A DNA stretch of 64,000 nucleotides from Aotearoamyces nothofagi (GCA_015345905.1 JADDTR010000002.1:1054001-1118000); one strand, 5' to 3'; shown: positions 9,347 to 22,001, counted from the first letter of the stretch. Made by a program: numbers and translations. The notes: a model not told the origin generated them from the letters alone.

Positions 9347-11295
9347 ATGTCTACAAGTACCAGAAAGCCTCCTCCTCCCGGTTCTCTTGGAAGACGTCCA
9401 ACAGACCCAGCACTGTCTCCCGGCGTACCAGCCCGAGGCCCTTCACGATCTCCTACCCAATCGGCATCTTCATCAACAAATAGTTCACACTCACGAACCA
9501 GGTCAATACGAGGAGGGACACCTGTATCTGCTCGTGCAGCAATGCAAAGACCACGCGCAAGCACCTCGAATATAAGTACAACCAGTACCGCATCTGATGC
9601 AGAAGACGATGCTCGAGCGGAAACTCTAGCTCTATTGGATGAGCTAAAGGAACGGCTTCGTATCACTGAGATCAAGTCGGACCAATTTCAAAAGCAAACC
9701 GAGGTCCTCCAATCTAGACTAGATGAAGCTCTACACGAACAAGGAAAACTAGAGGACAAGCTGCACGAAGCGGTCGAGCGATTGGAAGTCCTAGACAACG
9801 ACAAGCGTGATGCATTTAGACAAAAGCGGGAGATGGAAGCCATTTATGAATCAGAGAGAAGCGCTATGAACAGAGAAAAGGAGAAGATGGCAAATAGAGA
9901 GGAGGAGATGCAAGCGGTCATTCAAAGGTTGAAAGACAGTCTGGCGCAGAGGTCAAGTGGAGAGGAGGAGATTCGCGTATCCCGGCACTGTATGTTTATA
10001 TCTTTTCGCCTTCCTGAAATATTTATATTAACAGTTACGCAGCAAACAATTCATCGCCGAGCGTTGATAGTGGCCATTTCGCACCTCCATCCGCCCTCAA
10101 CCGTAGTGATTCGCGGAATAACTCAAAGCTGCTTCTGCAAAAAGATAGACTGATCGAGTCTCTTCGGCTAGAACTTGCAGAAGCACAGATTAAATTAGTT
10201 GAGACTGAGAATATGGGTGGTGGGCGTATGCAAGAAGTCGAAAGGTTGCTACTCGAGACGCGCATGACCAATGCAAGATTGATGGAAGACAATGAGAGCT
10301 TCCAGCTCTTATTGTCAGAAAAGACTTTGAATGGAGACTTCGTTAAGGATAATTTTGGTTATATGAGCACTGCTGCTAATGCAGATGCTCTTGATGCCCT
10401 CGAAGGCAGGACGGCTGCTTCAAGCCTTGCAGACGAGCTTTCGGAAGCTGGTGAGGGGGAAAGTGAAAACTACCGGCACCTGGAGGCAGAGTTAAAAGCT
10501 ACAAAAGATCAAAACAAAGCTCTAACTCTCTATATCAACAAGATCATTGAACGTCTCCTACAGCATCAAGACTTCGAAGCGATTCTGGACCAGTCTTCTG
10601 ATTTCAAGCCTATAGCAACGCCCAACGTTGACAAGGACCTACCTCCGCCCCCTCCTAAAGACACAGCTCCAACAATGCTCCAGCGTGCAAGGTCAGTGGC
10701 TATGGGTGCTTCAAAAATAAGGCCAAGGCCAATGTCCCAAATGCCAGCCTCGCATTCTGCGCTCACCGATCCCGACACCGCGCCCAGCATTCCTTTTGGG
10801 CTAGGGAGGACATCGAGTGTGCGCCAAGGCCGACCCAAGAGTGACCAATTCACCGGCGGTGCTGCGAACGTAGTCAATCAAATGTACAGAGGTCCTACCG
10901 GACCAATATCTCCACCTCTCCACGGTCCACAAACACCACGGAACTCCCAGTCCTTCTTCACTCCTCCACCACCGGCCGGAAATCCAAATGCCGCAGCAAG
11001 ATACCCGAGCGGTGGCCACATATCTTCAACCGCAACATTTCCCGGCGGGAAGACTAGTGAGACATCAAGTACAGCAAGCGGCGAGTCAGGAGAAGTGAAC
11101 AGCCCTTCACCACCAAGAACAGAGAAGGCAACTACATTTGCAGGCAACAAGCCGAGGCCATTGAGACTAGTGCAGGACACGGAACAGGCAAAGAAAGAGG
11201 CTGAGGGCCACAAGAGGGCAAGTTGGATGGGTTGGGCGCAGAATATTGTTGGAGCGAAAAAGGAAGATGTTCCTCCTGAAGTGATTAGGGAATAG
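9347..11295 (+). CDS. Coiled-coil protein of unknown function (fungal M-protein-repeat-like), 631 aa
   Basis: Two exons, 9347-9989 and 10043-11295, join to 631 residues. The intron (GTATGT ... CGCAG, 53 nt) uses the downstream of two AGs, the only one that keeps the frame. The first ~85 residues are Ser/Pro/Arg rich. A long coiled coil follows (about 85-205; LLDELKERLRITEIKSDQF onward) and resumes after the intron (LLLQKDRLIESLRLELAEAQIKL). A third helical part (ENYRHLEAELKATKDQNKALTLYINKIIERLLQ) comes before a Pro-rich tail with a PPPPPK run. Near the C-terminus WMGWAQNIVG is a small aromatic motif that may be conserved. I recall similar proteins annotated as M protein repeat proteins in aspergilli, a label reflecting coiled coil only. 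A cytoskeletal or Golgi scaffold role is possible but unproven. Confidence 0.85.
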
Positions 11296-12430
11296 TTTCT
11301 TTGGTATTGCATAGCATGACACGTCTCTGCATTCTGCGTTGAATTTCTTTTGTCTGGGTAAGGGGCTGGGATGTGTTGATTACTTTAATACCCAAATCGC
11401 ATGTGATAGAAGATCTGTTAATTGTACTCTTCCATCTCCTTTATATTTAAGCAGAAATATCGAACTCATGAGTCTTTTCGTGCAGTGTGCAGGCTGCAGT
11501 GAGGGCTTCTTCTCGGGTTGCAACTTTCAAGTAAAGCTTCCCTTTACGAGCACGATGCAGGCATCGATGAACCTGGCGAATTCGATCAAGTACGAAATGC
11601 TTTATTGAGCATGCTGATGTCGAGACGGAAAGGAAACTCTTTGCAGGGCTGTGGCCATACCAGGATACGAACTGACGCTTTTGGTTTTGTCTGCTTTCAG
11701 ATGAACTTGGCTTAGACAATATCGCCCTCTTGTCCATATGGATTCAAGTGACGGACCCAAACCGAAGGCGGGACCGTTGCCAGCGTCACACTGGACTCAG
11801 GCTGAATGGAGAGTATATAGCATACATCCTCTCCTACCCTCAAGCTAGTAGAAAGTTGGCAATCAGGTCAGGGGGGCTTTAGGCTCGACTTACAGATGAC
11901 TTTTCTGCTATTTGCACTCCTTGGGTCTTTTAGATTAGATAGGTAGTACATGGTCTCGGTAACTCGGTAACTCGGTTATAACTTACAAGAGAAGTGGACG
12001 CTTGGTTGGCATGAGGAGACCGCGGTTTTTATATTCGTAAAGACACCATGGCTGAGATCAACCTGATATTCTATGGAATGCTAGAAGAGAATAACTATAA
12101 TGAATGGCCTATATAATCTAAATATTTTAAACAATGCTCTTTAGTTCTATAGCATTTCCAATAAAAGGATAATGGTGATCTAAACCATATAAGCGGATAG
12201 AGTACTTGCGTAGATATTGCCCAATTAGGACTTGTCTTGTTGGAACACGAACTTAAGGGTCCCCGTTAGGGCGGGGCGAGCGGTTTGGCCCGAGAGCGAT
12301 TGTTTGGCGGGGCATCTGGCTCGGCGTCGTGTATTGCGTGAACCTTCGGGTTTCAGGCAACGTGAACAGCAAACATCCCTCGAACGCACCATTTCACTCC
12401 ACGCCTCAAAGTTCGGAGCTCTTGTGCAGT
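11296..12430. other. Intergenic, no gene recognised
   Basis: 3' flank of the coiled-coil gene and 5' flank of AIP1. An AT-rich patch lies at about 12050-12220. A 96-codon minus frame (11447-11737) has no recognisable features and is not called. Confidence 0.5.
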
Positions 12431-14451
12431 ATGTCGTCGATAATCAACGAGAAGATTCTGGCGGCATCGCCAAGCACGACTCGCGGCCAGCCAACCCAGC
12501 TATCTGCGGATTCCAAAGGAGAGCGCATTGCATATGCTGTGAGTCCTACAGCCCATGGCTCTAGTAAACCAAAAGCTGTCGCTGTTTCTTGACAGGAGGT
12601 ATTCAGGCGTTTGCACCCTGGCAGCCGATCTTCACGATCTCGCTGAAGAGCCTCCTAGCAAATACGGACAAGAGCTGTTGGTTTAATCTTGAGCTTCCTA
12701 AGTTCGATGGAGGTGCTAATATAGCTTAGTCAGGGAAATCTATCTTCGTTCGATCGATCGACGATCCTTCCATAAGCAAGCAATATGTCTCGCATACAGC
12801 GCAAACGACTGTAGCTCGTTTCTCGCCCAGCGGGTATTACATTGCGAGCGGTGACGTCTCAGGCTCCGTACGCGTATGGGATTCTATCGAAGCTGTCAAC
12901 ACCAAGGGAGAATATCACATTATATCTGGCCGCATAAACGACATAGCTTGGGATGGCGACTCACAGCGCATTATAGCTGTTGGAGATGGGCGAGAACGGT
13001 TCGGCCACTGCATTACTGCCGATAGTGGAAACTCTGTGGGTGAGATTAGTGGGCATTCTTCCATTATCAATAGTGTCTCCATTCGCCAGCAGAGACCGCT
13101 GAGGGCTGCTACAGGCAGCGACGATTCCAGTATTGCAGTCCTGAACGGTGTGCCTTTCAAGTTTGCGACAAAGGTGGGAGGACTTCATAAAGGTTACGTA
13201 TACGGCGTAGCATTCTCGCCGGATGGTAACAAACTCGTTAGCGTTGGAGCTGATAGGAGAATACAACTGTATGACGGAAAGACTGGCGAGGCCACAGTTC
13301 AAATTGGGGAGGGAGAGCACAAGGGGAGCATATTCGCCGTATCGTGGGCGAGCGATTCAAAGAGATTTGTTACCGCGAGTGCAGATCAAACAGTGAAACT
13401 GTGGGATGTTGAAGCTGGCAAGGTCGTTCAGACATGGCGTTTTGGTGGAGAGGGAAATATCAGCGTGCCGGATCAACAAGTGGGAGTCGTTTGGCCTGCA
13501 GGCCGGACCGACGGTTTGATCATCAGCTTGAACCTAGCTGGAGACCTAAACTACCTGACGCCGGCCTCTCCGGAAGCAATAAAAGTAGTCCAGGGCCACA
13601 ATCGTAGTATTACTGCGGTCGCTGCCAGCAAAAATGGCAACACGTTATGGACTGGCAGCTTTGAGGGTCGAGTGTGCAATTGGGACATCTCCACTGGCAT
13701 TGCAGCAGCTGTGGACGGTCAAACCCATACAAACCAGGTCACTGGATTTGCGACTACTTCGGATAGAGTTTACAGTGTCGGTTGGGATGACACACTTAGA
13801 ATCATAGATGAGCCAGGGAAAGTCTTCCTTGGAGAAACCTCGAAGCTGAGTGCCCAGCCAATAGGCATTGCTTCTGGAGATGGTCGCATCTATGCAGTTA
13901 CACTAGGCGGTGTCGATATCTTCGTCAAAGATAAACTTGTTGGAAATTTCACGACTAAAGATTATTCACCGACAGCAATTGCAGCTACTGGCACCTTCGT
14001 TGCGATTGGGGACGAAAACAACGCTGTCCATATATATACTATCGACGCAAGCCACAAGTTTACCCCTGTCGAGACTCTCAAGAACTCTACAGCAAGAGTA
14101 ACGACACTGTCATTTTCTCCCTCCAAGACTCTGCTAGCTGCTGGTAATTCTTCGGGCAAGATTGCAGTATACGACACCAAGAGCTGGGAAGTCGTGACAG
14201 ATCGGTGGTCGGCGCACACAGCTCGTGTGACAAGCATTGCGTGGAATGACGAGAGCACACACGCTGTCAGCGGTGCACTAGATACAAACATTTTTGTATG
14301 GAGTCTGAAGTCGCCTGGCAAAAGAGTCAAGGCTGCGAATGCGCATAAGGACGGTGTCCACGGGGTGGCCTGGGTAGAAGGAGGAAGCAAAGTGGCCAGC
14401 GTGGGTGGTGATGCAGCGGTCAAAATCTGGAAAGTGGAGAACTTGCAATAA
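12431..14451 (+). CDS. AIP1: Actin-interacting protein 1 (Aip1/WDR1)
   Basis: Two exons, 12431-12538 and 12730-14451, join to 609 residues, the usual length of Aip1. The N-terminus (MSSIINEKILAASPSTTRGQ) and the junction AYA|SGKSIFVRSID match family members. The 191-nt intron ends CTTAG after a GCTAAT branch site; a nearer CTTGACAG would break the frame. The protein is a double beta-propeller of WD40 repeats, with motifs such as ARFSPSGYYIASGD, FSPDGNKLVSVGADRRIQLYDG, FVTASADQTVKLWDVEAG and the ending GGDAAVKIWKVENLQ. Aip1 works with cofilin to sever and disassemble actin filaments at cortical patches (family knowledge). The upstream leader is GC-rich. Single copy here, no defects seen. Confidence 0.96.
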
Positions 14452-14857
14452 ATCTGCATTGCATTGCATTGCGTTGGATGGATGGATGGATAGATAGATC
14501 ATGCGATGTTATCATTTACGACTCCTTGGCAATTCCTGAATGATTTTTGAACGGCTTTGGAAGTGCTGCTGCATCTGTAGGCATATAGAGTCCACGTCGG
14601 CTACGGATAATATCATATGTATATACGTACAGTACAGTACAGTACAGTACACATGCTGTGAAACGGGCCGGTCATGCCTGCCGGGAGCGGCCGCATTTCA
14701 AGCTTATGTACGGAAGTACATGCCGAGAATGTGGGGGAAGCTTAAGCAGCAAGCTTTAAAGTTCATGCTTCTTACACGTCACGTCAACAAAGGCCCATAC
14801 CCTTCGTTGAACGCCCTCGACCGCCCTTTACAATGCCACCAGCAGTATGACAACAGC
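14452..14857. repeat. Short intergenic stretch with several microsatellites
   Basis: Between AIP1 and the next gene are GCATT repeats, GGAT/GATA repeats (about 14475-14500) and a (GTACA)n run at about 14627-14651. No gene seen. Confidence 0.6.
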
Positions 14858-17800
14858 ATGAGTTCTCCATTGGCTTCAGCTGGTCCTGCAGCACCCTCCA
14901 ACAGAAAGGACCATCGCTCCACGAAGCGGAGTGTAAGATATACTTCTAACCTGCCTTTGATAGTGCTGACATTTAACTCCACTGCAGAAACTTCGAAATG
15001 CGACATTTATTATCCCTAGCACGCGCGAACGTGTGAAGAGACACATGACACTTCGCAACTCGGCAAATTTTGATGGGCCAGCTCATGACGAATCTGCAAC
15101 TGCCACGGAGGATTTGTTGCCATTCTGCCAAAGACGTCCCTCTTCGGCAGGAACAATCCACACAGCTATATATAACTCGAAAGTGTCTGCGAGGAAATTA
15201 TGGCAATGGCTGAATTCAAAAACTGGGAGAGGTGTTCTCAAATGTTCTCTGGGATATCTCCTGGCGAGTATGGCCGTGTTTATCACACCAATCTCAAACT
15301 TCCTAGGAAATCAGGACGGAAAGCATATGGTATGCACAATAGTGGTCTATTTCCATCCATCACGCTCTGCAGGATCAATGGTAGAAGCTGTTGTGCTTGG
15401 GATTGTGGCGTTTCTCTACGGAACCTTCATCTCTATCTCATCCATGGCCGTGTCGGTTCTTTTTGAGAGTAAATTCGATCTCATTGAGCTTGGTCACATT
15501 ATTGTTCTCGTTATTTTCTGTGGAGGAGGCCTCGGATTTGTAGGATGGACCAAGCAGAAAATGGGCTCACCACTAGTGAATGTGGCTTGTAGTCTCGCAA
15601 GTTTGGCCATCATTACGGTTCTCACGAAAGAAAATGCCGTACAGACGGGGGTGTTCTCCAACGACAAGATCACTCAGGTAATGAAAATGCTTATTATGGC
15701 AATTTCTGTGACTACGGCAGTGAATTTACTCCTTTGGCCCGTCTCAGCACGTCAAGAGCTTCGGCGGAGCATGGTTGACGTAACAGACGCGTTTGGGATC
15801 ATGCTTACTACCATCACTCGTGCTTTTCTCAGTGGATCGGAGGATGATTTGAAGTCCGTCACTTTTGTAGACGCTTCGAAGCGTTACAAATCTGTTCTTA
15901 CACAGTTGTCAAAGGACTTAAAAGAAGCCAAGGCAGAACACTATGTACTTGGCACCGAGGACGAATATGTTCATGAGGCGAGGCTAGTAAATTGTATGCA
16001 AATGCTGGCTCAAGCAATTGGTGGTCTCAGAAGTGCTGCTATGACACAGTTCACACTCTTGGAAGAGATTTCGGCCAATGCAAACTCAATGCAGGCGAAT
16101 TCTATACGTCTCTTGACTCCTCATAGTCAAGGTTCCTCGATGATCAAAGCTAAACAAGAACGATTTGCTGTACTTACAGCTATTGATGAGGTACCGGAGG
16201 AAGGAAGTGGAGGAGAGGACTCTTCCTTAGGCCCTACACATCAATTGTCAAGGCAAGCTTCCTCAGCTAGCTCGGCCACAGTACGAACGCCCTCTGAGAT
16301 ATTTGCAAGATTCATACAGTATCTAGGTCCTTCGATGAAATCCCTCGCGTACACGCTATCGCAAATTCTTCAGGATCTTCCTTTTGGCGAAGGACCGGAG
16401 TTCACGGTTGCTATCAATGAGCACTTTAGGACTAGTCTCGACGATGCACTCAAGCTTTATCGTGAGGCAAGGGCTGAAGCGCTCAAAGAGCTGTATAAGA
16501 GTAAGGATTTTGGGGAGCAGAGACCGGAAAGCGTTGAGGCCGATTTTGAAGAAGTCGCGGCAAGCTGTGGACATTTCAGTTTTAGTCTTCAGGATTTCGC
16601 AGAAGAAATGCAAGTATATTTAGAGGTCCTGGAAGATCTCAAAATCGAGGTGGAAATGTCAGGTGGTAGATCTTGGAATTGGTTGAAGTTTTGGCAGGGT
16701 ACTAAGCCACATACTAATAGCAGTAAGTTCCCTTGTCGCTAGGAAACATTTATGGTCACTGATCGCTCTTTAGATAACAGCTGTTCGGACCCTGAAAGGC
16801 ATAGTCTTATCAACCCTGCCATAGGTTCCAACACCCCCAAAGATCTCCCAGAGGTAGACATTAATAAAAGGGACGCCATAGGTGTATCTGCTGGCCATGC
16901 ACCCCCTAATTCTGTGAGATGCAATATTTTGAAAACGGTCCGTTTTTTCCAACGAGATGATAGTAAGATAGTACTGCTACCCAATGTCAGGGTTTAAACT
17001 GATTCCTTACAGTACGTTTTGCAATTAAGGTAGGCGCTGGTGCGGCTATTTGGGCCATGTTCGCTTTCCTACCCCTAACTCGACCATTTTATCGACATTG
17101 GCGAGGAGAGTGGGGGCTAGTATCATTCATGCTTGTTTGCTCCATGACGATTGGAGCCTCAAATACCACAGGATATTCACGCTTTCTTGGAACTATTACA
17201 GGTGCTTTACTGGCCACTGTCGTTTGGCTGATTTGCCAAGGCAACCCTTTTGCATTGGCTTTCTGCGGCTGGATTGTTTGCGTAGGTTGCTTTAACCTTG
17301 TCCTTGCAAAGGGAAAAGCACCTTTGGGACGGTTTATTCTACTCACCTACAATCTCTCTGCCCTTTACGCATATACTCTGTCGGTAAGACAAGGCGAGGA
17401 TGATGAAGACGAGGGGGGTGTGAACCCAATAATCACTGAAATAGCTCTCCATCGTGTCGTTGCTGTTCTAGGCGGTGTTCTTTGGGGACTAGTCATCACG
17501 CGAGTTATATGGCCAATATCTGCTCGTCAAAAGTTCAAAGACGGCTTGTCAGTTTTATGGTTAAGGATGGGCGTCATCTGGAAAAGAGAACCGTTGTCTA
17601 CAATATTCCTCGAGGGAGATTCCTCCGGTGTCTACATGAATCTACGAGAGGAGTTCGCACTCCAGAAATATGTATCGAAACTAGATGCTTTGCGTAGTGC
17701 AGCTACCGCTGAGTTCGAACTGCGAGGACCCTTCCCAGTGAAAGAGTATGCCCATATCATGGACGCAACGAATAAGATGCTCGACGCTTTTCACGCTATG

Positions 17801-18178
17801 AACGTAGTCATACAGAAGGACCTCAAAGTCACTCCGGGACAGACTGCAATATTGAAGTTCACTTCCGAAGAAAGGGCTCAGCTATGTGCCAGAATTAGTC
17901 ATCTGTATCAAGTATTAGCAAGCTCGATGAAGCTCGAGTACCCAATAAACGATGCACTACCGAGTACAGAAATTCCGCGAGACCGCTTCCTCGCGAAGAT
18001 CTTCCAGTTCCGCAAGGATGAGGCCAATAGGGAACCGATTGCAACGGACGAGGATTATGCTCTGCTGTATGCTTATGCACTGGTGACGGGCCAGCTATCC
18101 GAAGAGATTATGAAAGTTACGAAGGAAATCGAGGGCCTATTTGGGGTTATTGACGAAGAGCTTTTACAACTATATTAG
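14858..18178 (+). CDS. ArAE-family (DUF2421/BRE4-like) multi-pass membrane protein, 1,054 aa
   Basis: Four exons: 14858-14932, 14988-16722, 16774-16962 and 17013-18178. The first (MSSPLASAGPAAPSNRKDH...) joins in frame to KLRNATFIIPSTRERVKRHM; an in-frame GTG at 15033 is not the start. The last junction rebuilds QRDD|IRFAIKVG, typical of the family. The protein has two homologous halves. Each has a bundle of about six membrane spans (residues ~80-270 and ~670-830) ending in WPVSARQ or WPISARQ, followed by a cytosolic helical domain. The family is the fungal putative ER transporter, 6TM N-terminal (ArAE_2_N) plus DUF2421 group, which includes yeast Bre4 (brefeldin A sensitivity) and is distantly like bacterial aromatic acid exporters. 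The substrate is unknown. No breaks seen. Confidence 0.9.
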
Positions 18179-18306
18179 GAGAAAATAGTCGTAGGAGTTC
18201 GCTCCGCTAAAATATACCCTACTCATCAACAATCGCTAGATATGCGTGCTCTACAATCATGTATCCGTAACGCCCTTTTTCATGCCCTTTATCGCGGGTT
18301 TTTTTT

Positions 18307-20569
18307 TTAGAATAACGCCTCTTTAATAACCCCAACCTTATTCCGTACATCATACTCTATCCACCTGGCCACGCCTCGCCTCCCAGGGGCGACAATACTC
18401 CCAGGATTCATAACATGGCATCCCTCGTAAGTGACACAGAACGCTGGCGCTTCAGTATCTGCCAGGACCATGGCGGTGGGTAATGGATAGAGATGGAGCG
18501 CACTTGCATAGTCCCAGAGAACCGGTCTATTTACCATCCGGAACGGTGAGAGATATCCTTGGTCGAGAATGGTTTTGACGAGCTTCCGCGCAGCGTGGAG
18601 GTCACTTGCCAGAGTGGCATTTTCACTGCCGGGGTTGGCAACGTGTGACTCTGCTTGTTGTACACTTTCATCGATCTCCATCTCTTCAGCAGCCGTTTTA
18701 CGATCAACTAACTCCGCTCCGGGCGCTTCCATCTCTGCATCGCTGTCTTCCTCCTCTGGCTTGGAAGACGCGAATCGAATGGCTTGCCGGCGGAGACGGC
18801 TAGACATGTTGTCTCGCAAAAGAACGATCTCGTGAGCGGGACCGAAAAGACTCAGACGGCATGGGTTAGTGGTCCAGATGGCTTCTCCATCTGTTTTAGT
18901 ACCCTTCTCTTTCTCGGCATCCGCGTTGGCTGCTGCGAAAGCTCTCTTGATACGTGACGTGAACATGTCAGGAACAGGTTTCCGTGGAAGAGCGGTTGCG
19001 GCGCCTGCTGTGAAAGAAGATATCCAGCCATCATTGTCGCCTGGCACGAATATAAATGTTGAGCTTTGGAGGAGCGTTGGGAATTCAGACAAAGTTAATG
19101 CAAGCCCGTCAAAGTACTCTTTGTATTCGATGCTGCCTCCACTACCACCACGGGCCATAACTGCATGCTGGACAAAATTTCCCATCAAGACGAACGTCAT
19201 TGGTGTGTCTTCTTCGGCTTCTGCAGCATATTGGCCGAAGACTTTCTTCAAAGCTTGAAAGGTTGTTGGTTGGTCAAGGTTAGCTTCACCAATGATGATT
19301 ATTCTCCCTCGGCCACTATTTTCTTCGCTCTTTGTAGGTCTGCCGAGGCATCTCTGTTCAATCTTCCTCATCTTCGAGCCCACAGCTCGCTCGCTTCCTA
19401 CATTAAGAAAGTCTACCCAGCCAAACCCCCCACTAGCAGTGATGTCTCCCTTGTCGTTTGACCCAGTAACGCCTAATGTTACCTGTCTCCTCTCGCAGGG
19501 AGGTCCACCTACGGTAAACCCGATAAATTTCCCTCCAATTGTCCCACCAACTCCTCCACCTCCACCGAGACCTCCGCCCGAGTTGTTGTCTTCTTCTTCG
19601 TAGATGCCGTCTACCAGGACAATCATCCCTGGCACAAACCAAGCACCGTCTTCTGGTACTGTCTTTGCGTGGGTGAGATCTAATGCAATACTCCCTGTTA
19701 AATCATTTATCGCTAAGGTACCAGCTGGTGCTATGGTCAACAAGCCGAGAAGAAGATGACTGCTGCCATTCCGGCCTAACAAATTCGCTATGGGGGTAAG
19801 CTTGTATGACTGCTGCGTGGTAGCCAGTGTTGATGAGGTTCGTTGTAATGATGGAACTTTTACCGCTTCAAATGATGGTGTTTGGAATGATTCGTTCCTC
19901 AGAAGCCGCTGGTGTATAAGATTGTAACGGTTCCGAAAGACCTGGGTTTTGTGAGACGGTGATGGTAGTAATGAAGGCTTCGTGGTATCTCTACGATTGC
20001 CATTAGCAAAGTAGTTCCTACTGAGGAAAGATGCATGCTAACTTGTCAAAGTGCTTATTTGCAACATTGTAGATCAAGTTAGGCTGCTCGAATGCATCAA
20101 TAACTTTCAGCCACTTCCTCGGGTCTTCGTCGCTCTCCTCAACCTCCTCATCCTCAACTGTAACACTCAATTGACTATCAGATCTCAACAGAATCCTTCC
20201 TCCACTCATGCTGCCTTCGAGTTGCTTCAGAATCTCCTTCAGTCCGCCGCTCTCGCCATCCACGATGACGCTCCCACTTGTTCTCTTCCATGACTTGGCC
20301 ACCTCTTCAAGAACATGCTCCGCCAGGCCCTCACGCCACTTCGAGCCACAATTCCTGCCTATAAATGTTGCTAGTAATTGCAAAGCTGTTGATGTAATGG
20401 TAAGGCCGTGCTTCTTTGTAAGGCACCGGAAAGCCACTGGGCGCAAGGTTGCCGGAGGTAGAAGAATTGGTAGGATACTGGGTATTGTCGGCACAATCTG
20501 TGATCGAATAGGATGGACAGGCGTCGCAAACGCCGGTGACGACGAGGGCACAGTATTGAGTCGATTCAT
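18307..20569 (-). CDS. DPB2: DNA polymerase epsilon subunit B (Dpb2)
   Basis: Two exons, 20569-20043 and 19990-18307, join to 736 residues. The 52-nt intron has donor GTTAGC and branch TGCTAAT; the junction restores FDK|DTTKPSLLPSPSHKTQVF. The start MNRLNTVPSSSP is the first ATG; upstream in-frame sequence lacks one. The N-terminal part has LTKKHGLTITSTALQLLATFIG (helical Dpb2 N-domain). The OB domain includes LTGSIALDL and FVPGMIVLVDG. The calcineurin-like fold contains FVLMGNFVQ and FIFVPGDNDGW, inactive as in B subunits generally. The C-terminus has NPGSIVAPGRRGVARWIEYD. Dpb2 links Pol2 to the CMG helicase through GINS. Odd points are a Gly-rich loop in the OB region and an acidic insert near EEEDSDAEMEAPG. 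MluI-box-like elements lie 54-95 bp upstream. Confidence 0.96.
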
Positions 20570-20804
20570 ACTGCTATTGACTGCGGAACAATTAACAGAG
20601 CAGGGTGGAATTGCACTTTTAGTCGCGTAAACATGAATCGTCAATGGGGAGACGCGACTCGCGTAAAGTGCTGCGTTTACACCTTATATGCAAGGCTCAA
20701 GCTATCCAATATAACAACCTTAACCTCGGTCCTTGGGTCGCTGAACGAAGCATCATGAACCGGCCAAAAATCTCAAAGCCTCATAAAACACTCAAGCTAT
20801 CATA
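20570..20804. promoter_or_regulatory. Bidirectional promoter with MluI-box-like elements (DPB2 / hydrolase)
   Basis: 235 bp between divergent starts. TCGCGT lies at 20623-20628, and ACGCGA-C-TCGCGT, a perfect 13-bp inverted repeat, at 20652-20664. These match the core of MBF (Mbp1-Swi6 / Res-Cdc10) sites that drive replication genes at G1/S in fungi. Confidence 0.5.
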
Positions 20805-22001
20805 ATGGCAACTATTAATCCTCTTGAGAATACCTTTGAAACCGCGCTGCCCGCGATATCCTCACATACATACCCAATTGCGGGTATACTCACTACAGTT
20901 TATGGCCTCGATGAACTCCCGGCATCATGTGATACAGTAGCGGTCCTATGGCTCTTACACCCTCGTCTCGGGACGAAAGACCGCATGTTGAGGATGGGCT
21001 CCGCCTGTGTCCACGGATGGAATAGACGTCGGAAGCCTGATTCTAAAAAAGGTCTCATTGCAGTCGCATTCGATCAGAGAAACCACGGTAGTAGAATCAT
21101 TGATGAGATTTCAAATGAAGCATGGAGAAACGGAAACCCAAGACATGCACAGGATATGTTCGGCGTGTATCATGGAACTGCAGTCGACACTGGTTTGCTC
21201 ATCGACCACCTCGGCTCTTACATATTTCCAGATCCGAAAAGTCCCACCATTGACCAGCAATTTGTTTTGGGCGTTTCTCTTGGTGGCCATGCTTCTTGGC
21301 AGGTTCTCTTTCATGATCCAAGAATTTCAGCAGCTGTCGTCATAATTGGCTGCCCAGACTATATGCGTACGTACATGGACAGACTTCTCCTTTTAACTTC
21401 TGCTTCAATTCTATCTTAGGAATAGATTGTGAGAGCAACAGTAAAACAGCCATTTGCTCAGGCTCTCTACTTGTCCATATAGTTTGTCCATGAAGGCTTA
21501 AGCCATCACCTCGACTAACAATGGGCAGGTGTGATGACCGATCGTGCCCGTCTTTCAAAGCTGGAGACTTATACCGCAAGCAACGGTGCCGGCTTCCTTG
21601 GTAGCAAAGATTTTCCCACAGCACTTGTCGCAAGCATTCAAAGGTGGGACCCTAGAGGTCTTCTTTTTGGGACTGGAGAAATCAAAACCGACCCGTCTCC
21701 CAGCGAGCAGGACCGACTTAGAAAGATCCTTGATTCCACGATAAAGGGCAAGTCGGTACTAGTATGTTCAGGAGGAGACGATAAGTTGGTTCCTTATCAC
21801 TGCTCTGCACCATTCATAACATTTTTGAAGAATGCCGCGAACGGGTGGTATAAAAATGGAGATGTTTATGTTGAAGATAACGTCTATGATGGCATTGGAC
21901 ATGCCGTGAGTGACGAAATGGTAAAGGATAGTGTCAGGTTTATAGGGGACTTGTTGGATGGCAAAACGTCGTCAAATAGCCCTAAAGTCTTCAAAATGTA
22001 G
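20805..22001 (+). CDS. Alpha/beta hydrolase family protein, 344 aa
   Basis: Two exons, 20805-21366 and 21529-22001, join to 344 residues. The intron of 162 nt (GTACGT, branch GACTAAC, ends GGCAG) joins CPDYMR|VMTDRARL. The fold is shown by the nucleophile elbow GVSLGG (Ser158), the preceding strand motif AVAFDQRNHGSR (DQRNHG, as in many esterases of this fold), the acid candidate in CSGGDDKLVPYH and the base in GIGHAVSDEM. There is no signal peptide, so it is probably cytosolic. Substrate is unknown; ester or thioester hydrolysis is likely from the triad. It shares a short promoter with DPB2, which may just be packing, and is convergent with the DUF218 gene (199 bp between stops). Confidence 0.88.

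Noticed and set aside
11447-11737. 96-codon minus frame downstream of the coiled-coil gene
   Set aside because: No recognisable motif, no splice partners, sits in a 3' flank.
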